Source of the DNA: Rhizoctonia solani
Taxonomy: Eukaryota; Basidiomycota; Agaricomycetes; Cantharellales; Ceratobasidiaceae
Length of the DNA stretch: 64,000 nt
Assembly: GCF_016906535.1 (NCBI RefSeq)
Contig: NC_057383.1
Coordinates: 620,001-684,000 of the forward strand
Direction: 5' to 3'
The notes beneath the pieces are model-generated. The model saw only the letters and a list, made by a program, of their open reading frames with translations, did no database searches and had not been told where the DNA came from. Every line of letters begins with the position of its first letter. Within the stretch, counting starts at the first letter, position 1. Made by a program: the position numbers and the translations under genes. Positions 42,530 through 55,813 of this stretch are shown here, one piece after another.

Positions 42530-42879
42530 TGACCCTTTCCACTCACGCGCTCCCTTTCCACATCTCCTACTATTGGCTGATCCGCATTCACTACCGTTTG
42601 ACCCATAGTAGAATCACACGACTCGTGCAAACTTTGAAGTCTGCCAACTTAGGATGTTCAATAATAATTCCTGATTATCAAAGGTGGAGTAACTACATCA
42701 GACGCATTCCCCATATACTCCGTGCATCCATTCTCATGTCCATGAGTATACATACCTGTATATTTTAGCCAGGACCCAGGCTCTAGCTGCTGTGCCTTGC
42801 TGCGGGAATCAGGTCGTGCAATGACTACCGGTTTCGTTGGCTCATCTGTGCATTTATCAGGATCTACGTCGCCGATCAA
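42530..42879 (-). pseudogene. 5' exons of the TPR gene split by the outer element
   Basis: A minus-strand start (MIGDVDPDKCTDEP) at 42879 ends at a strong donor (ACAG|GTATGTATAC, near 42760). After a TAATCAG acceptor near 42675 an exon continues in frame as GIIIEHPKLADFK. The next exon is probably the one at 20854-21734, beyond the transposon, since the element sits between here and that exon's acceptor. The exact junction codon is uncertain. Confidence 0.5.
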
Positions 42880-44481
42880 TTGGACATAATAAGCCTACTC
42901 TCCGAGTTCCGAACTCGTGCCTGCATGCTGGTTGATGCGTTGCTGTGCTTGTGGTGCTTGTGGTGCACAGGATCGGACGGACCGGTAACTTGGGCGCCTA
43001 AGATCTAGAACGCGTGAACGTCTTACATTTCAACGCCAACCCCCCACACTGAATGTCCCTCATGCGGCTTCCACTACTGGGAGGAAACAGCCGACTGGCC
43101 ATATACTCCGCAAAACCCAAGTCTGCATCTCTGTATCTCTACATACGTTGTGCCCGTTTCCAGTGTTTGCGTTCTGGCAGAGGCATACTGTCTGCCTTCC
43201 GATACTGACCTGAGTAAATGTTCGTTATCACAGTAGGCAATGCCCATGTCCTAGGACGAACATTCACCTCCTTGGGAAGGATTTTCTTTTAGCCCAACCC
43301 CTCAACACGGCTCTTATCAGACACCAGGCTGTTGTGGCATGCTCCATGCGCTCTTGGGTCTGGAACACAACGTACCAAGCGTGCGTCTTGAGCATCCTGC
43401 TGTGATACCCTTGTTGTGCGAGTCGGATAGGAATGGGGTTGGGAACGCCTTATAGACTGCCTCGGCCGGCCACTTGCACTTACCGAATAACGCATGTCAG
43501 TGGTGCATATATGAGTATATTTGACGATTAGACGCGCATAGCTTTTTTACTTGCTTGTTAGCTACCCACGCACTCCTCATGACCAAATGATCTTCATGTA
43601 GTTCTCGATTCCTTTCTTCTTTCTTCGTACATGTAGCTAGAAGCGAGGCTGAGCGACGGAATATGATATATGCAGCGACCCACGCGTTATACACACGCGG
43701 CGTATTGATTTTGAAGGATAGTAGAATAAGGCGCTGGCCTTGTCGGTATGTGTAGCGCAGGATATGTTCGTGAGATAATAGTGGTATTCAGGTGTCGATA
43801 ATTATATAACCCGCTGCTCACCGTCCCATTGGAGTTTCTCTCTTCTCCATCAGGCAAAGGCTCAACCGGGTGAATGAGGCGAAGCAAAGCAGTATAAGAT
43901 AACATACGATGGACAAAATATTAGGGCAAATAACTTAGCTCAATGTGATATATGCGATACCTGCCCGAATATACTCATACCCCCTGTGTACACCATATTT
44001 ATGTGCCCGGCCGATTCCTGTCATGTCACACAGTGGTGACGTCATAAGTCCATAGGCCCCGGAAGCATTTTATGAACATCCACCCGCTCGATCGTTCCGA
44101 CCGGCATGTAGCCGGACTTTTACCAAAAGCTCAGTTGCATGTCACGCAATCGAGGAGACACCAGAGGGTCGTTAGTCGCGTTGGCTCGTCCAGGGCGTCT
44201 CACCACCGGAGCACAACATCAATAAGGCTGGTTTCCGGGACAGCAAGCACACATCCAAAGGTCGCCTGTACTGGACCGGAAACCCTAGTGGGTGCAATTT
44301 GAACGGACCAGTGAGTTCTACAATGTATTCAGCCAGATAGTAAAGATAAAACAACGCGTGGTGGACGACCAAGGTGTTCGATGTGGCACATGTCATGTTC
44401 AGCGGCTGTCACCAACCGCCATTCGTTGCCCGACCATCTCTCTCTTATACCTATCCAGCCTTTCCACACTCGCCCTTTCCA
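42880..44481. other. Intergenic, GC-balanced; nothing certain
   Basis: Only short inconsistent ORFs occur. It holds the presumed promoter of the split TPR gene next to 42879. I see no tRNA, LTR or repeat end that I can defend. Confidence 0.35.
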
Positions 44482-45887
44482 TGCGACCGCCGCCGTCGGA
44501 GTATTATTCGCACTCGCGCCATGTCCGTCGTCTGATATCGATGTTGGCTCAAGCCCCATCGTCAGATCCGTATTCTGATCAAGATAGAAAGTTGAAGAGA
44601 TTAAAAGACTGCGAGAGAGGCTCAAGGCGGCTGATGCACACATTATATATCCCACACGAGGCGTACTCAAGCCCAGCAACCCGCTCGACCACATATCAGT
44701 TGGAGACAAACATGCCGATCTGTGTCTCGCCAATGCGCCCGACGACGCCTGGATCGCCAGGAGACTGATAGAAAGCGTGCCGGTGTTGATCGTGCTCGCA
44801 CGGCGGATGGGCGCCAAGGCCCGATGGAGCGAAGGCCGAGCGATCACCGGGATAATCGTGCGTAAGTCACCAGCTGCGTGTTATTTTTATAGAACTTGGC
44901 TTTGACGATCTCTGTTTGTATTTTTTGGATATGATACTGCATTCCAATTGGTCTGACGGTCTCGGCATCGTACGATGATCATATCACCAGAGGACCCGGG
45001 GCGTTCGGGATGACCGAGATCGACTCGCCGATCATCCCAACTGAGATGTTACCTGTGCCTTTGTCGAACGTAACGCCCAACATGAACCTGCCAACGCCGA
45101 ACCCTGCGAACGATAGTGGGTCTGGGCCGGATGCGTTTAGCGCTTCGGGGCTGACGTTCAACGCGGACGGGAGTATCAACCTTGGACTGGCGGATGAGGG
45201 TGGAGCGTACAATGCCGGGTTTGGATCGGATCCGGGTTCGGGATCAGGTTCTGGCCTGGGTAAAGGCGCTAGCTCATCTGGTCAGACGTTTCCGAGATCG
45301 ATTCGTAGTCCGTCGTTCATGTTCAGCGCTGGATCCAGCGTAGACCCAGTGAACGAACATACGCGTACTCGGCCACCACGAAGAGGTCGAGGTCGGGCGG
45401 GGAACTGAAAGAGCGAGACGATACTGCGACCGACGCAGGATGTAGTGAAGAGTGAAGGAAGGCGGAGGACGTTTTGGCATGCATACTGTGAGCGCGGAGA
45501 TTTCCATAGACACCCATTCCGAGTGCTTTGCGCCGGGATGTCCTACCCGCGAGGAAGTGGCTACCGCAGCAGTCAGGCACTCAAACCGTTGGGCTAGGGG
45601 AATGTGGTCTCATGAGACAAGGATATATATGCTGACACGGTGTTTTGTATTCAGTGCTTGATTGAGGTCAAGGCCCTGTGATGGCCTGGCTGATGGCGAT
45701 CGAAGATCTGGACGTTGGCCAGGATTTCGCTTTGATGCTAAGTGCGTTTGAGTGTACGAACCAGACTCACGGTCGGGGCCCCCGAGGCACCTTCGCTGTT
45801 TCGAAGCTGCGGGGTTCTCCAACCTTTACCGGTCCGAGTCTCGTGGCCGATGCGGAAGAGTCGGCAGAGGACAAGTATTGGTTTTAG
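44482..45887 (+). pseudogene. Unrecognised plus-strand locus, probably frameshifted
   Basis: One frame from ATG 44482 (MRPPPSEYYSHSRH) runs to SDQDRK near 44588. A +1 frame then continues with coding-like sequence (VEEIKRLRERLKAADAHI ... PDDAWIARRLIES) up to a GTAAGT donor at about 44861, as if one base were lost near 44590. A later exon-like frame, 45010-45408, is rich in Gly and Ser (GFGSDPGSGSGSGLGKG). After its TGA the same frame stays open for some 60 codons to about 45600. Another frame occupies 45681-45887. Base composition is CpG-rich, unlike the transposons. I do not recognise the family; a degraded transcription-factor-like gene is only a guess. Confidence 0.3.
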
Positions 45888-46680
45888 ACTGAAATCCAAA
45901 TGAATAAATCCGAAGTCTGTACAGATAATGAATGAATTAAATTGTACAGGCAGACAGCTGGAGTGAGATAAATATATAAGCGTTTATTAAGATTGCTGGA
46001 TATGTGCCGATATGGCCACCCATAGCAGTGTTGGGCTTTGGTGCCTAACGCTGCTACGATATTCAGTAAGATTATCAACACTTACTTGCTACACATTCCA
46101 CGTGATTTGGCCGGTCGCGTATCTGGGTGCCTGAATTTAGAACCCCCCCCCCCCCGGAGTGGCCTTGTGGAAGCAAGACAACAAGGTGAGGGATGGGCGG
46201 TTGCGTTAGGCTGATTGGATGCGCATAAATATCATTCTGTTGCTCTGCAAGCTGGGATTTTCCAAAACACCAATGTGATAGCTCAACTGATTGCGCGTGT
46301 ACAGAGAGTTTGGGTGCGCATAAAATCTAATATTCTAATTGTAATTCTGGGCTCATTTTCTCACTCTGGGTTGGTGAAAGCTGCCTTCAAATAGCGGTCA
46401 ATCTTGGGACTCTGGCCAAATAACCATTTGGTATAGTTATGTTGATTACCACCCCGCCTCAAGTTCAGGCCGGCGCCGAGTGATTTTCAAAGTTCACCCC
46501 TGCCTAAAGCTCTTACAGATTGACAATCCATCCATTCATTTTTCAAACCAAGTATTTCCAGTCGAGGAACAAAATCAAAACGAGCGCATAAACTACGTAG
46601 TGGTTATAGGGCACGGCTGTTTAATTTTGGTTCACGATGATTTCAATCAGCGGATCTCGGTCAGAGTCTTGATTTGCTAC
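45888..46680. other. Intergenic; contains a long C-run
   Basis: A C homopolymer of about 15 lies near 46143-46157. No gene was recognised. Downstream side of the GTPase/VWA gene. Confidence 0.4.
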
Positions 46681-49600
46681 TCACCGAGCAGGGGGTTGGC
46701 CTATTAATGAGGCCCGGGGCTTATGGAGCGAATTGGAAATACTAAGGAACGTGCCAGCGAGTTGAATCTGTGAGGCGAAGTGAGCACAAAGCACATTGTC
46801 TTATTATATAAAAATTGTAAAACTCACAGAATCAACAGCATTGTAGTAGGCACAAGTATCCCCTTGAATATTACCCAGAGTATTCCGTGGAGCAGTAGCG
46901 TAAATTTCCTGTGCAATTCGAGCCATTTCCTTCAGAGGTGCTGATGAATGGTCGGGGCCGAAAGAAACTGAGTAAAATGCAAGGGGTTTTCTGTAGAGAA
47001 AATATGTTGAGATAAAGTAACTGATACGATTGGCTATACTTTCCCAAGTTGTATGCATGCCCTGCATAAATCATACACAATGCTCCTATCCAATGTGCAC
47101 TGACCATCGGAGAGGAACACAAGTGCGGGAGTTCTTGAATCGGGATTATTCAAGTATCTAAGAATATTGAAAGCTCGCTTGCCTGTTGTTATTCCAATGG
47201 GTTCCTATTAATGTCCGTGCGTGAGAAAGCGCTGCGTTGAAATTGGTTCCTCCGCTGGCCGAGATTCGCAGTAACCGAGAGAGAAGTTGATCGATGGTAC
47301 TGCTAAGGTCATTGGCAACCCGTGTCTGAATCAAAGTTGAGTAAATCAGGGAATGTGCAAGATATATTGATTACCGTAGGAGCATTATTGAAAGTTATGA
47401 CAGAATAGGCATCTTGACGGGGTTGTGTGTTTGGGTTCCCAGTCTCACGAGTACTCCAAAAGCTGTGGAGTGCAGAAAGTACTGCTCCGTACCTATTATT
47501 ACAGCGTCCCCTCAAAAGTGTGGTCACGGGGGTGTTGGAGAGGGGTGTGCGGTCTCCGGAATCCATAGACCCAGAACTAAATAAATATGGTTATAACTCC
47601 CTGGTGCAAATGTGAAACCATTTCTCTTCAGAGTGACATACCTATCAATTACGAAAACACTATTTTAAACGTAGTTAGTATCATACAGAAATAGAAATCT
47701 ATCACCCAAATGCTAAACCCAATACATACACATGATAAGCCTGTTGTAACCGAGCTGGGTTTGAGCAATCAAAACAATGGCCATCGCTTGAAACATAGCC
47801 ATTAGGAGGCGTGACATGAAGGCTGTGTGGCTGATGGAAAATGGGAAGGTTACAGTACGATGGGTTGGCAGCGGCAGTGGCGGTTGCTTCATGCTCAAAG
47901 CCTGAGTTGATAAATAGTTGAGTCGAAGTTCCCTTGCCGCTATCTACGTAAATCGTACCTGGACATAGTGCATCGCTAGGAACGTAATATTTTGAATCGA
48001 CGTTAGAAACGTATTCTTCATTCACCCCCATATCCCAAATGCGTACCATTTTGCAAAATCCGCTTGCTGCTCTCGTGAGTAAGGATCTATACAAAGAGAA
48101 AGAGTTGTCTCAAGCTACTTTAAAAGGTAAGAGATAGTTAACCTTGAAACCCTGGGATAAGGTTGCTAAAGATAAGTACGGGGTGGTGACTTGGGTAAGT
48201 ACGTATGCTTACCGCTCCGTGCCCATTTCAGACGATGAGAGATCCAATCTTTCGCGCGCTTTGGATCCGGATGCATTCGCTCACTAATGTGTTCAAGTTC
48301 GGCACCTCCTCCGCAATGATTGGGTTCTCGGCAAAATTCTATATGCACATGTCGCCCTTGCGCAGAGCATACCAAATGGCATAGCATGGGTGCTCCTTCA
48401 TCTCCGATTCCAAAGCTCCTGCCGTTCAGTTCATACCTTGCATCTTGATTTGCCCCTTGCATTGTCCACCGAGTGGTTGTCATTGAACCGTGACTGGTCT
48501 CATGTAATTGTTGTGGGTGCCCTGAGTAAAGGAATATCATTTTCATATACTCGTCAGATAGTACTCGACCTACCGAGAGGTAGAGTGCACACGTATTGGC
48601 AACTAGGACATCGCACATTGCAGTGGTGAAATGCTTTCTCGTCAGTCGTATGGGAGTGTTCTCCTTCGTGGTATATTTTACCAGGCGGGATAGGTATTGC
48701 GCACGTAAGTCGCTGTTCTACTTGAGTATAACGAGTATATTGAAATGTCTCATGCCTCCCCGAAAATTGCTCCTCGACAGCGGACGGTTGCGTTTCAATC
48801 TACGAGGATTTTGAGATGGAAAGCCCCGCCAATATTCCAGGCAACTGACCCGACATATTCCTCTGGCAGCACAGGGGCTGGTGCAACTATGAACCTGTCC
48901 GCATAGGTGAAGTGCATTGGAGTCCAATGCGTGAAAATGATCGGATTCATGGCACAGACGTCGACAGAGCTGGCATTCCATAGGACATGAGTTGGAATTA
49001 TTGCAACGGTGGCGTACGTGTGGCTCGTCCCTGTGAAAATATATATCAAGTTGACCAGCTAGATGAAAATAATATCATCTGGTCGCTAGACTTTGCGCTT
49101 ACCATGGAATATGACAGAGGCCGGGACACCGGTACCCGGATTTCACGTCTTCCAAACTACATGGCTGAATATTCTCTTAGCCAAAGATACCCTTTAATTA
49201 TGACTCTTGACCCCACCTCGCCACAAGAATGCAACCGCGCTGAACACAGGTGCTCGCCCTCATGAAACATAGGCTGCTGTGGCTTTAGCATCTCTCCATA
49301 CCGGGTACCTTTTGTAGATCACCTTGACACAAGACTGTACGCATCCATTGTGATCGATCAGATGACAATCATTCCCACAAGAGTGAGCTTTAACGTTGCA
49401 CCTGGCTAAAGCGTCAGATTTAATATACACATGCACCAAACAGTCACTTTACATATGCTGCGCACTATGACCTGCACTATGAAATCGAACAATCTTAGCG
49501 AGAAACCTTATAGATCCTTGGGACTTACGGTAGTCCACATCCAATCGGCGCATGATGATCGTTTAATACTTCGCATGAAAACGAGCAGCAATGTGTAGTC

Positions 49601-52600
49601 CCGCATCGGTGCTCGCCTAGATGTCGGTACGATCTGATGCAACGATAGTGACAAGAAGAACAGGTTTCTGTACAAAGTTGAACTGCTGTACGCATACTAA
49701 GTTCCATGGAGTCGACTTTATTATATATATTGCGTATATCTTGATTCACTGCTGGGAAACGCTGAACATTAACCTGGACCCAGGAGCGAACATACTCGAG
49801 CCGCTGCTCAAGAAATTTGAACAGCTGCTCTTGAATCAAACGGATGTAGGCCGCGTCGCCAACAATATGCCGTGAACCAATGTTTGAACCTGCAAGACAG
49901 AAGTTAATCAAATTCTCAAGAGCATTCTCCTTTTCAGTATCGTCGCCTGGTACAGCGGTTGCCGACGCGTCTGGAACAAAAAAGACAATGCTTGGCCCAT
50001 TTATCGGGAGGTCCTCGTCTGTATCCAGATTCTATTGAGTCCCAAGATTAGATTCTGATCATAGATAAAGAGCAAGGCCAGCTGACTTTGAGAGGCATGT
50101 GTGTGTCGGTATCTGCAGAGCCTTGACTGAGTGCGATATTTAATCCCTTGTTAATTTGCTGAGCACGATGCGTCGCCAAGTTTTCTTTTTTGTGCGATGG
50201 ATAATCAAAAACTATTCGAATTCTGACTGCCACTTACGATCCAACGAACTCCAGTCATTTGCCTGGCCACGAATTACAGGATTAATAAAATCGAGTATCT
50301 TGGCAATTGGCTGGAGTAAGTTCCAATACTTACTTTTATTTTTGCCATCATGGTTTTCATATTATGGAGAAAGATCCCACCGCTTGTATGAGTTACAGGC
50401 TGGCCATCCAAGTAGCGCCGCAGATGATTGAATAATGTGTAGAAACTTGAAGAGTTGATCACTGGCCATGGGATAATTTGGACCTTTCCACGATGGAGTC
50501 GCGAAATAAAATTCTGCTCCTGTTCTTTTTGAACAATCCTTTGGAATTTTAGGGAGAACCTATGGATGTCTTGGTACACCCTTGGTCAATTATTGTGATA
50601 AATACCCACTCTTTGACAATATCCTTTGAGTCTGAATCCGTAACGTCCTTGATGATGATTGCAAGTGTGGACTTCAAAAGTATGGGTTTGGGAGGGATGG
50701 GTGGTAACATCAACTATACATACGTTAAACAGACTGGGACTAGAATCGGGATCGAGGACCATAGCCGAAGATTGAAAGCTCTGAAGAACCCAAGAATGTG
50801 TACATCAGAATCTCGTCTAGCACGATAAGGTATAATCACTAACCTGGAATAGACCAGCAATATCTCTTGAAAAGGCAAAATTGTTTCGGAATAATACCTG
50901 AATGTAAATTAAACAATAAAAATGATAAAAAGGCCACTAAAGGGGTAGTGCTTCACGACCTCACCAAGTTTGAGATTGCAGTGTTGAATAACACAAGAAG
51001 GGCATCTTCTTGCGGAGTGCGCTCGATTGAATGAAATCCTGTGTGGATAATAATTCATTATCGACCTGAACTGAAAACTTTGAATTGACGACTATTCACC
51101 CTCGAAGTCCAAAGATACCAGTAAGTAGTCATCGGTTGGAGTACATGAGAGCCAGACCCCCTCTGTAGTACGCATCGCGGACCCGGCAAACGATGTGTCC
51201 GCGAAATGATTCAGACAATAACTTTTTCCTGTAGATATGAGTGAGCTACTGTTGCTACATAAGTGCGTCTTAATCACAAGCATACCAACACTTTGTTCGC
51301 CTAGAACACAAACTCGGATCAATAATTTCAGTCAAGGCTTCAATCGAATTTCTTTACCCATTGAGCTAACCACCTTAACCGGCTGAATCAAATATTTTGT
51401 CACAAGTTCCACACTATTTGGAGTCATGGAGAGCCCTACTCACCTTGTTTGCCATATACGACTGGAACAAGGATTCGTACCACCCAATACTTAAAGAGTC
51501 TATAATTGCCGGGACATCAGCGCCTAGCAAGGAGCGCTCGTACTCCGGATCACAAACTCCGTCCTTCAATGGAATAAATCGATTGTCTTTTGCTATTGCA
51601 AGGCTATTCTCAAAGGTATTAGTGGGGCGATGTTATCGCATATATTCACATACTGGAGCGGTATGAGGCACATGAGCTCAGCGATGAAACCGCCAAGTTG
51701 ATATCTCGAGCATTGTGTAGTTTGGACGAGATATGAAGTGGATCAGAAAAGACCGCGACATAGGTTAATTTCAACTCAGCATTGATCGGCTTGCAAGTTG
51801 TTCTTTCGAACTTGGTGATCATGCGTGAAAAATAACTATTCATAGGCACCATGCTTGAAGCAGATGCAAAAACCAGTTTCCGCGATTCGCGACCAAGAGA
51901 GAAAAGCTTCGAACGAATGACGGCAGGGGCTACTGGAAATCGTGTCCAAACATCCATGTGACAGTCAACTAGACAGTTATTTACCGTCTCGGTGGATGCA
52001 GTCGTCGGTGCGGCCTGGTTTGAACGGAAGGAAAATTCGGTCATCTTCTGTTTGATTTGAAGAACCGTAGACACTATCTCCATAGTCTCTTGAAAAAAAG
52101 ATATAATGTGAATCCGATTCCGGCCCTCCAAAGAAGTGATAACTCGGCCAAAAGTAGAGGGGGAAGAACGATTGGGTTGATACCGTTCTGAGTCGCACCA
52201 AAAGAGGCCCAGTGAAAGACTAATAGTTTTTGCCCAGCTGATGTATTGGGTTCTTCCATAACCAAGACCAGTAAGCAAGAACCATCAGGCGCAGAAAATG
52301 CGTCAAGGATTCGGCCCGATATCTGAATCGATGCTGGTCTGGGATTGAGATGGTATCAGTCGACCATCACCCTTCAGAAGCGTTTCCATATACCGTACTC
52401 ACCGAAAATTCAGTGTTACCATTGAGAGCACACGCGCTTGACCAGATGTCTCAATCAAACAAATCTCCTCGGTACCGCTCACAAAACAGATTCTGTCAAC
52501 ATGCACTTCGTTTTCATACCAATCCTTGAGGACGAACGGCGAACCACGAAGGTGGACATTTGTGAAGGTCTCATCGAAGCCAAACATAGTGAGTTCAGGG

Positions 52601-55600
52601 CCCTGGTATATGTTTAGACACAAAATGCAGCAAGTATTTGTTAGACAAATCAACAGACAGACCTTGGTGTCTGAGTTATGAAACAATGCGAGTAAACGGG
52701 TGCTCTCGTCAAAAGCAAACCTGCACTGGCTTAGATCTCCAAGACGATCGTATTTGAACGAGCGTTTTGGGTGGTTTTGTGCAATTACGCGTGGGAGACG
52801 AAGATTATCCTCGATGTATAAATCGAATTGACTAGGCCCCGCGATGATCACTAGACATTTGTCGCGGACCAGATGTATAAATCTGTAACATCATATGTAA
52901 GATCAAATGCTACTTGAACGAGGGCGTGTGCTTGTTAGCTTCTAACATACTTTATCACCTGTCCCTCTCGCAGCTCAAATTTGAAAATTTGTTTGGAACT
53001 TAGCTCTGGCTCTGGAATATGCCGTCATTCGCTCTACATTTCCGAACATCACGCTCAGTGAGCTCGAGAGGATATATCGTGTACACCATTCGGGGCCCTC
53101 GCTCTACAGTGTGCTCAGTTCGGACTCGAAATTTTGTGGCTAACGATCAAGGTTTAAGTCAGTACGAGAGATCTTCGGCTTCATGCCCACTCCGGCACAT
53201 GTCGTACCTCCGTAACCATTTTCTTTTTCAATAGAGTTAATTCGTAGGCTATTACTTCAAGTCATAGATGTCCGATTATTTTATGTGCTTCTTCATGGGG
53301 TGTAGTAAATACTTACGGGTTATTGGATGCCATAGCGACTCTCAAGTCGTTGAGCAATCTCCGTTCAGTTGCTGAAGATTCAGTTCGAAACCGGTGCTGA
53401 CGCTGACGATCGATCAAATCCTTAAGACGCCTTTCTTCCTCTTCTTCTACCTTTTCCAAACAGCTCTTTACCAATCTTTCGCTCAAAGTAGACAGATAGG
53501 TTTTCAAGCAGGTCGTAATTCGATCTGTTAGTGCAGAAGTGACAGGGAACTTATCTGCAAGTGACCTGAGCGCGCGAATAAACTCCATATCTGAGAGCAG
53601 GGTGGCCGGGGGCTCCGCTTTGTAACCAAAAAAGTCAAAGACTACCTTCTTGACCCCTTTCCAACTAAGCTTGGGAGCATGTTTGCTTCCTTTTCCTTTG
53701 GTTACAACAGTCCACTCGCCATCCGAGGGGCTCCCTAGAACTTCTGCAATAAACTCAGCCTGTAGAGCGGGGGAAGGGGTCGGGTCCTGCAGCAGATAGT
53801 CTTGAATCGTGTGCCAGGCAAGCTTCAAATCTTTGAACTCCGGGTCATCAATATTTCCAACTGCAAGATTCTTCCTAATCGATTGGGGTACGTTTTCGAG
53901 TTCAATATATTTCTCTCGTAAATGTCCTGAGGAGAAGCAAGGAATATTAGTCTATAATCATAGGCTCTACGCGATTCACGTATACTCACCCCAGTTTAGG
54001 GATTCATTGTCAGGCGTGAATCCAGATATCCACAGTGACCTATAGTTCAGATTAGTTTGAAGTTAATGATGTCGGTGCAACCCGTTATGGTATAGGTATT
54101 GCCTTACGGATACAAATGCGAGTAGCAGTCACGAACTGAGAGAGAAATGAATCGCTTGAGCTGCCTCTCATCTTGTTTCATACTGTCTTTCATCTTTTTT
54201 ATACTCTCTTCATACTCGCGGTTTCGACCCTTCTCCTCTTCCTCCATTTGCTTCTCGTAGCGAATAAAAGGAGTAGAATAAGCCTCTCTAAGACCATGCT
54301 CTGACAATATTCGCAGCTGATCTCCCGTAAGCTCTCCAAGAAAAATTGGCCGAGCCGTGCTCCTGATAACGGTATATCGTCAACTAAAAGCACAGTATCA
54401 TTAAGGGATATCGTACCCGATCATAGACTTGAGCGCTGCTGGATACATCGATTTGCTCTCTCTTTTGACATACCCAATAGAAGGTTCAAGTGCGGCGGTC
54501 ATTATGCCTGCTTTTTTTCACCAGGTATTAGGCATGTTTTTGCCGATACTTTGAAAGTTGGCATAATCTTTGAGTCATGCTTGACCTTCAAAAATGTCAA
54601 ACATTGTACATTAGCCGACTCCACATAACCTCAAGTGCCAATGGGGTAGTAAGCTTCATACCTTAAATCCGGTCATAGCGATCGCATCTTCTTCTTGCTC
54701 TGTCGATTTCTCGACTTCAAAAGAGAACATTCGTGATTCGTCGAATATTTCTGATTGGACCCCATGTTCATTTGCGCTTCGCAGACCCTGGGTCCAGACC
54801 ATCGCGCCTGCTTGTTCACGAGATATCAACGCAATTATCTGGTCGGTTAACTTTGTCAAGTAACTGTATGAGTTGTTATGCAAATTCATTGGACTCGCAT
54901 ACTATAGGTAATGAGTAGAATATATAGCTAACCGCATAAATGTGATCCGGTTGCGTCTAACCGATGAGATTGCATTGTCTTCCCACGTAGAATCTTCTGG
55001 CCAATAGAAAATGTATGCAATCTCAGTATTGGACCCCTTGCAACTGAGTTGATGATCGAAAGGCAGTGCAAGATAAAGTCCAGTGGTTAGATCATTATGC
55101 GTTCCGATTGATGATGACAATAGCATTTTACTGACGGATCAACCCAAATTGTCAGCTTGATCAATTTTATGGGCTCATTCATGTATGATCCACTCACGAA
55201 TCATCGCTTAAGCAGTTCGTTTCGCCCAAAAAACGTACAAGCTCGGGCTTAGAGCCATAGACTCCCAATGGCTTTATGGTGCACTGAAGGAATTAGGTGG
55301 TAAATATGTAGAAAAGAGTGAGATAGGACGTATCAACATGCCTTATCTAAAGCCTTGAAGTCTATTTTTGATACGGACTCATACGATCCGGGAAGGAAAG
55401 TGTTTAGCAAGCGGCGTAGGCAATTTTGGTCAATTAGAACCTTCTCCACTGACGGTCGAATCCTTTTAGTGAGCACCAAACCCGATATAATAAACATGCA
55501 ATCTCACCTAACCCTCCGGATCCCTGCTCTTGATACAGGTTCAGAAGACGGAATATTGAAGGTAAGTTAGAGAGAATTCCATCCGTTATATTGTCAGTTT

Positions 55601-55813
55601 TTTCGTCAGCCTTGACGCAGCCCATATCATCAATGAGAGTCTCTAAGTGAAATCATTGATACAAAGTATAAGCGGATCATCCATACGCTGCTTGAGCCAC
55701 ATTAACTGACCGAAGCTGTTGCCACTCTCTTCAATAGGGGAATCAGGTAGCGGAACTTGAGTTGCTTCAGCTTCATTTGTGGGGGCAAAGTAGCTATATC
55801 TAGATGCACTCAT
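46681..55813 (-). CDS. Very large GTPase with zinc-binding region and C-terminal VWA domain, paralog 2
   Basis: Multi-exon gene from ATG 55813 (MSASRYSYFAPTNEAE) to TGA 46681-46683, with introns of about 50 nt. Order: N-terminal block (SIFRLLNLYQEQGSGGLG), FYWPEDSTWED / RNRITFMRYL block (about 55126-54656), helical charged segments (54307-53313), a FVSGTEEICLIE block (52851-52399), a block at 52278-51646, the GTPase domain with P-loop GEQSVGKS from microexons and DFEG (51382-51092), a FSLKFQRIVQKEQEQNFI region, Cys/His-rich zinc-binding stretches (HRCGTTHCC at 49620-49525; CQLCRRLCH near 48980-48718) and a VWA domain. Its metal-site motif FVIDSSGSM is split by an intron at about 47577-47641. 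The last exon ends HKPRASLIGQPPAR. P-loop plus DxEG suggests the GBP/VLIG superfamily; function unknown. I see no disabling change. Confidence 0.8.
51286..51300 (-). other. 15-nt microexon encoding the P-loop core (paralog 2)
   Basis: It is bounded on the minus strand by TTCTAG and GTATGC. It completes the frame PVKVVSSMGEQSVGKS with the exons at 51358-51382 and from 51228 (acceptor CTACAG). Confidence 0.82.
51358..51382 (-). other. 25-nt microexon upstream of the P-loop exon (paralog 2)
   Basis: It lies between acceptor GATTCAG and donor GTAAAG on the minus strand and encodes PVKVVSSM, with the same length and phase as paralog 1. Confidence 0.78.

Noticed and set aside
46140..46160. C-run as a functional G-quadruplex
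   Set aside because: It is a single homopolymer without separated G tracts, close to no mapped promoter; may be slippage.
51351..51385. tRNA-like D-arm sequence (GGTTAGCTCAATGG on the minus strand)
   Set aside because: It is the 25-nt microexon of the GTPase gene and its donor; no acceptor stem, anticodon arm or T-loop follows.
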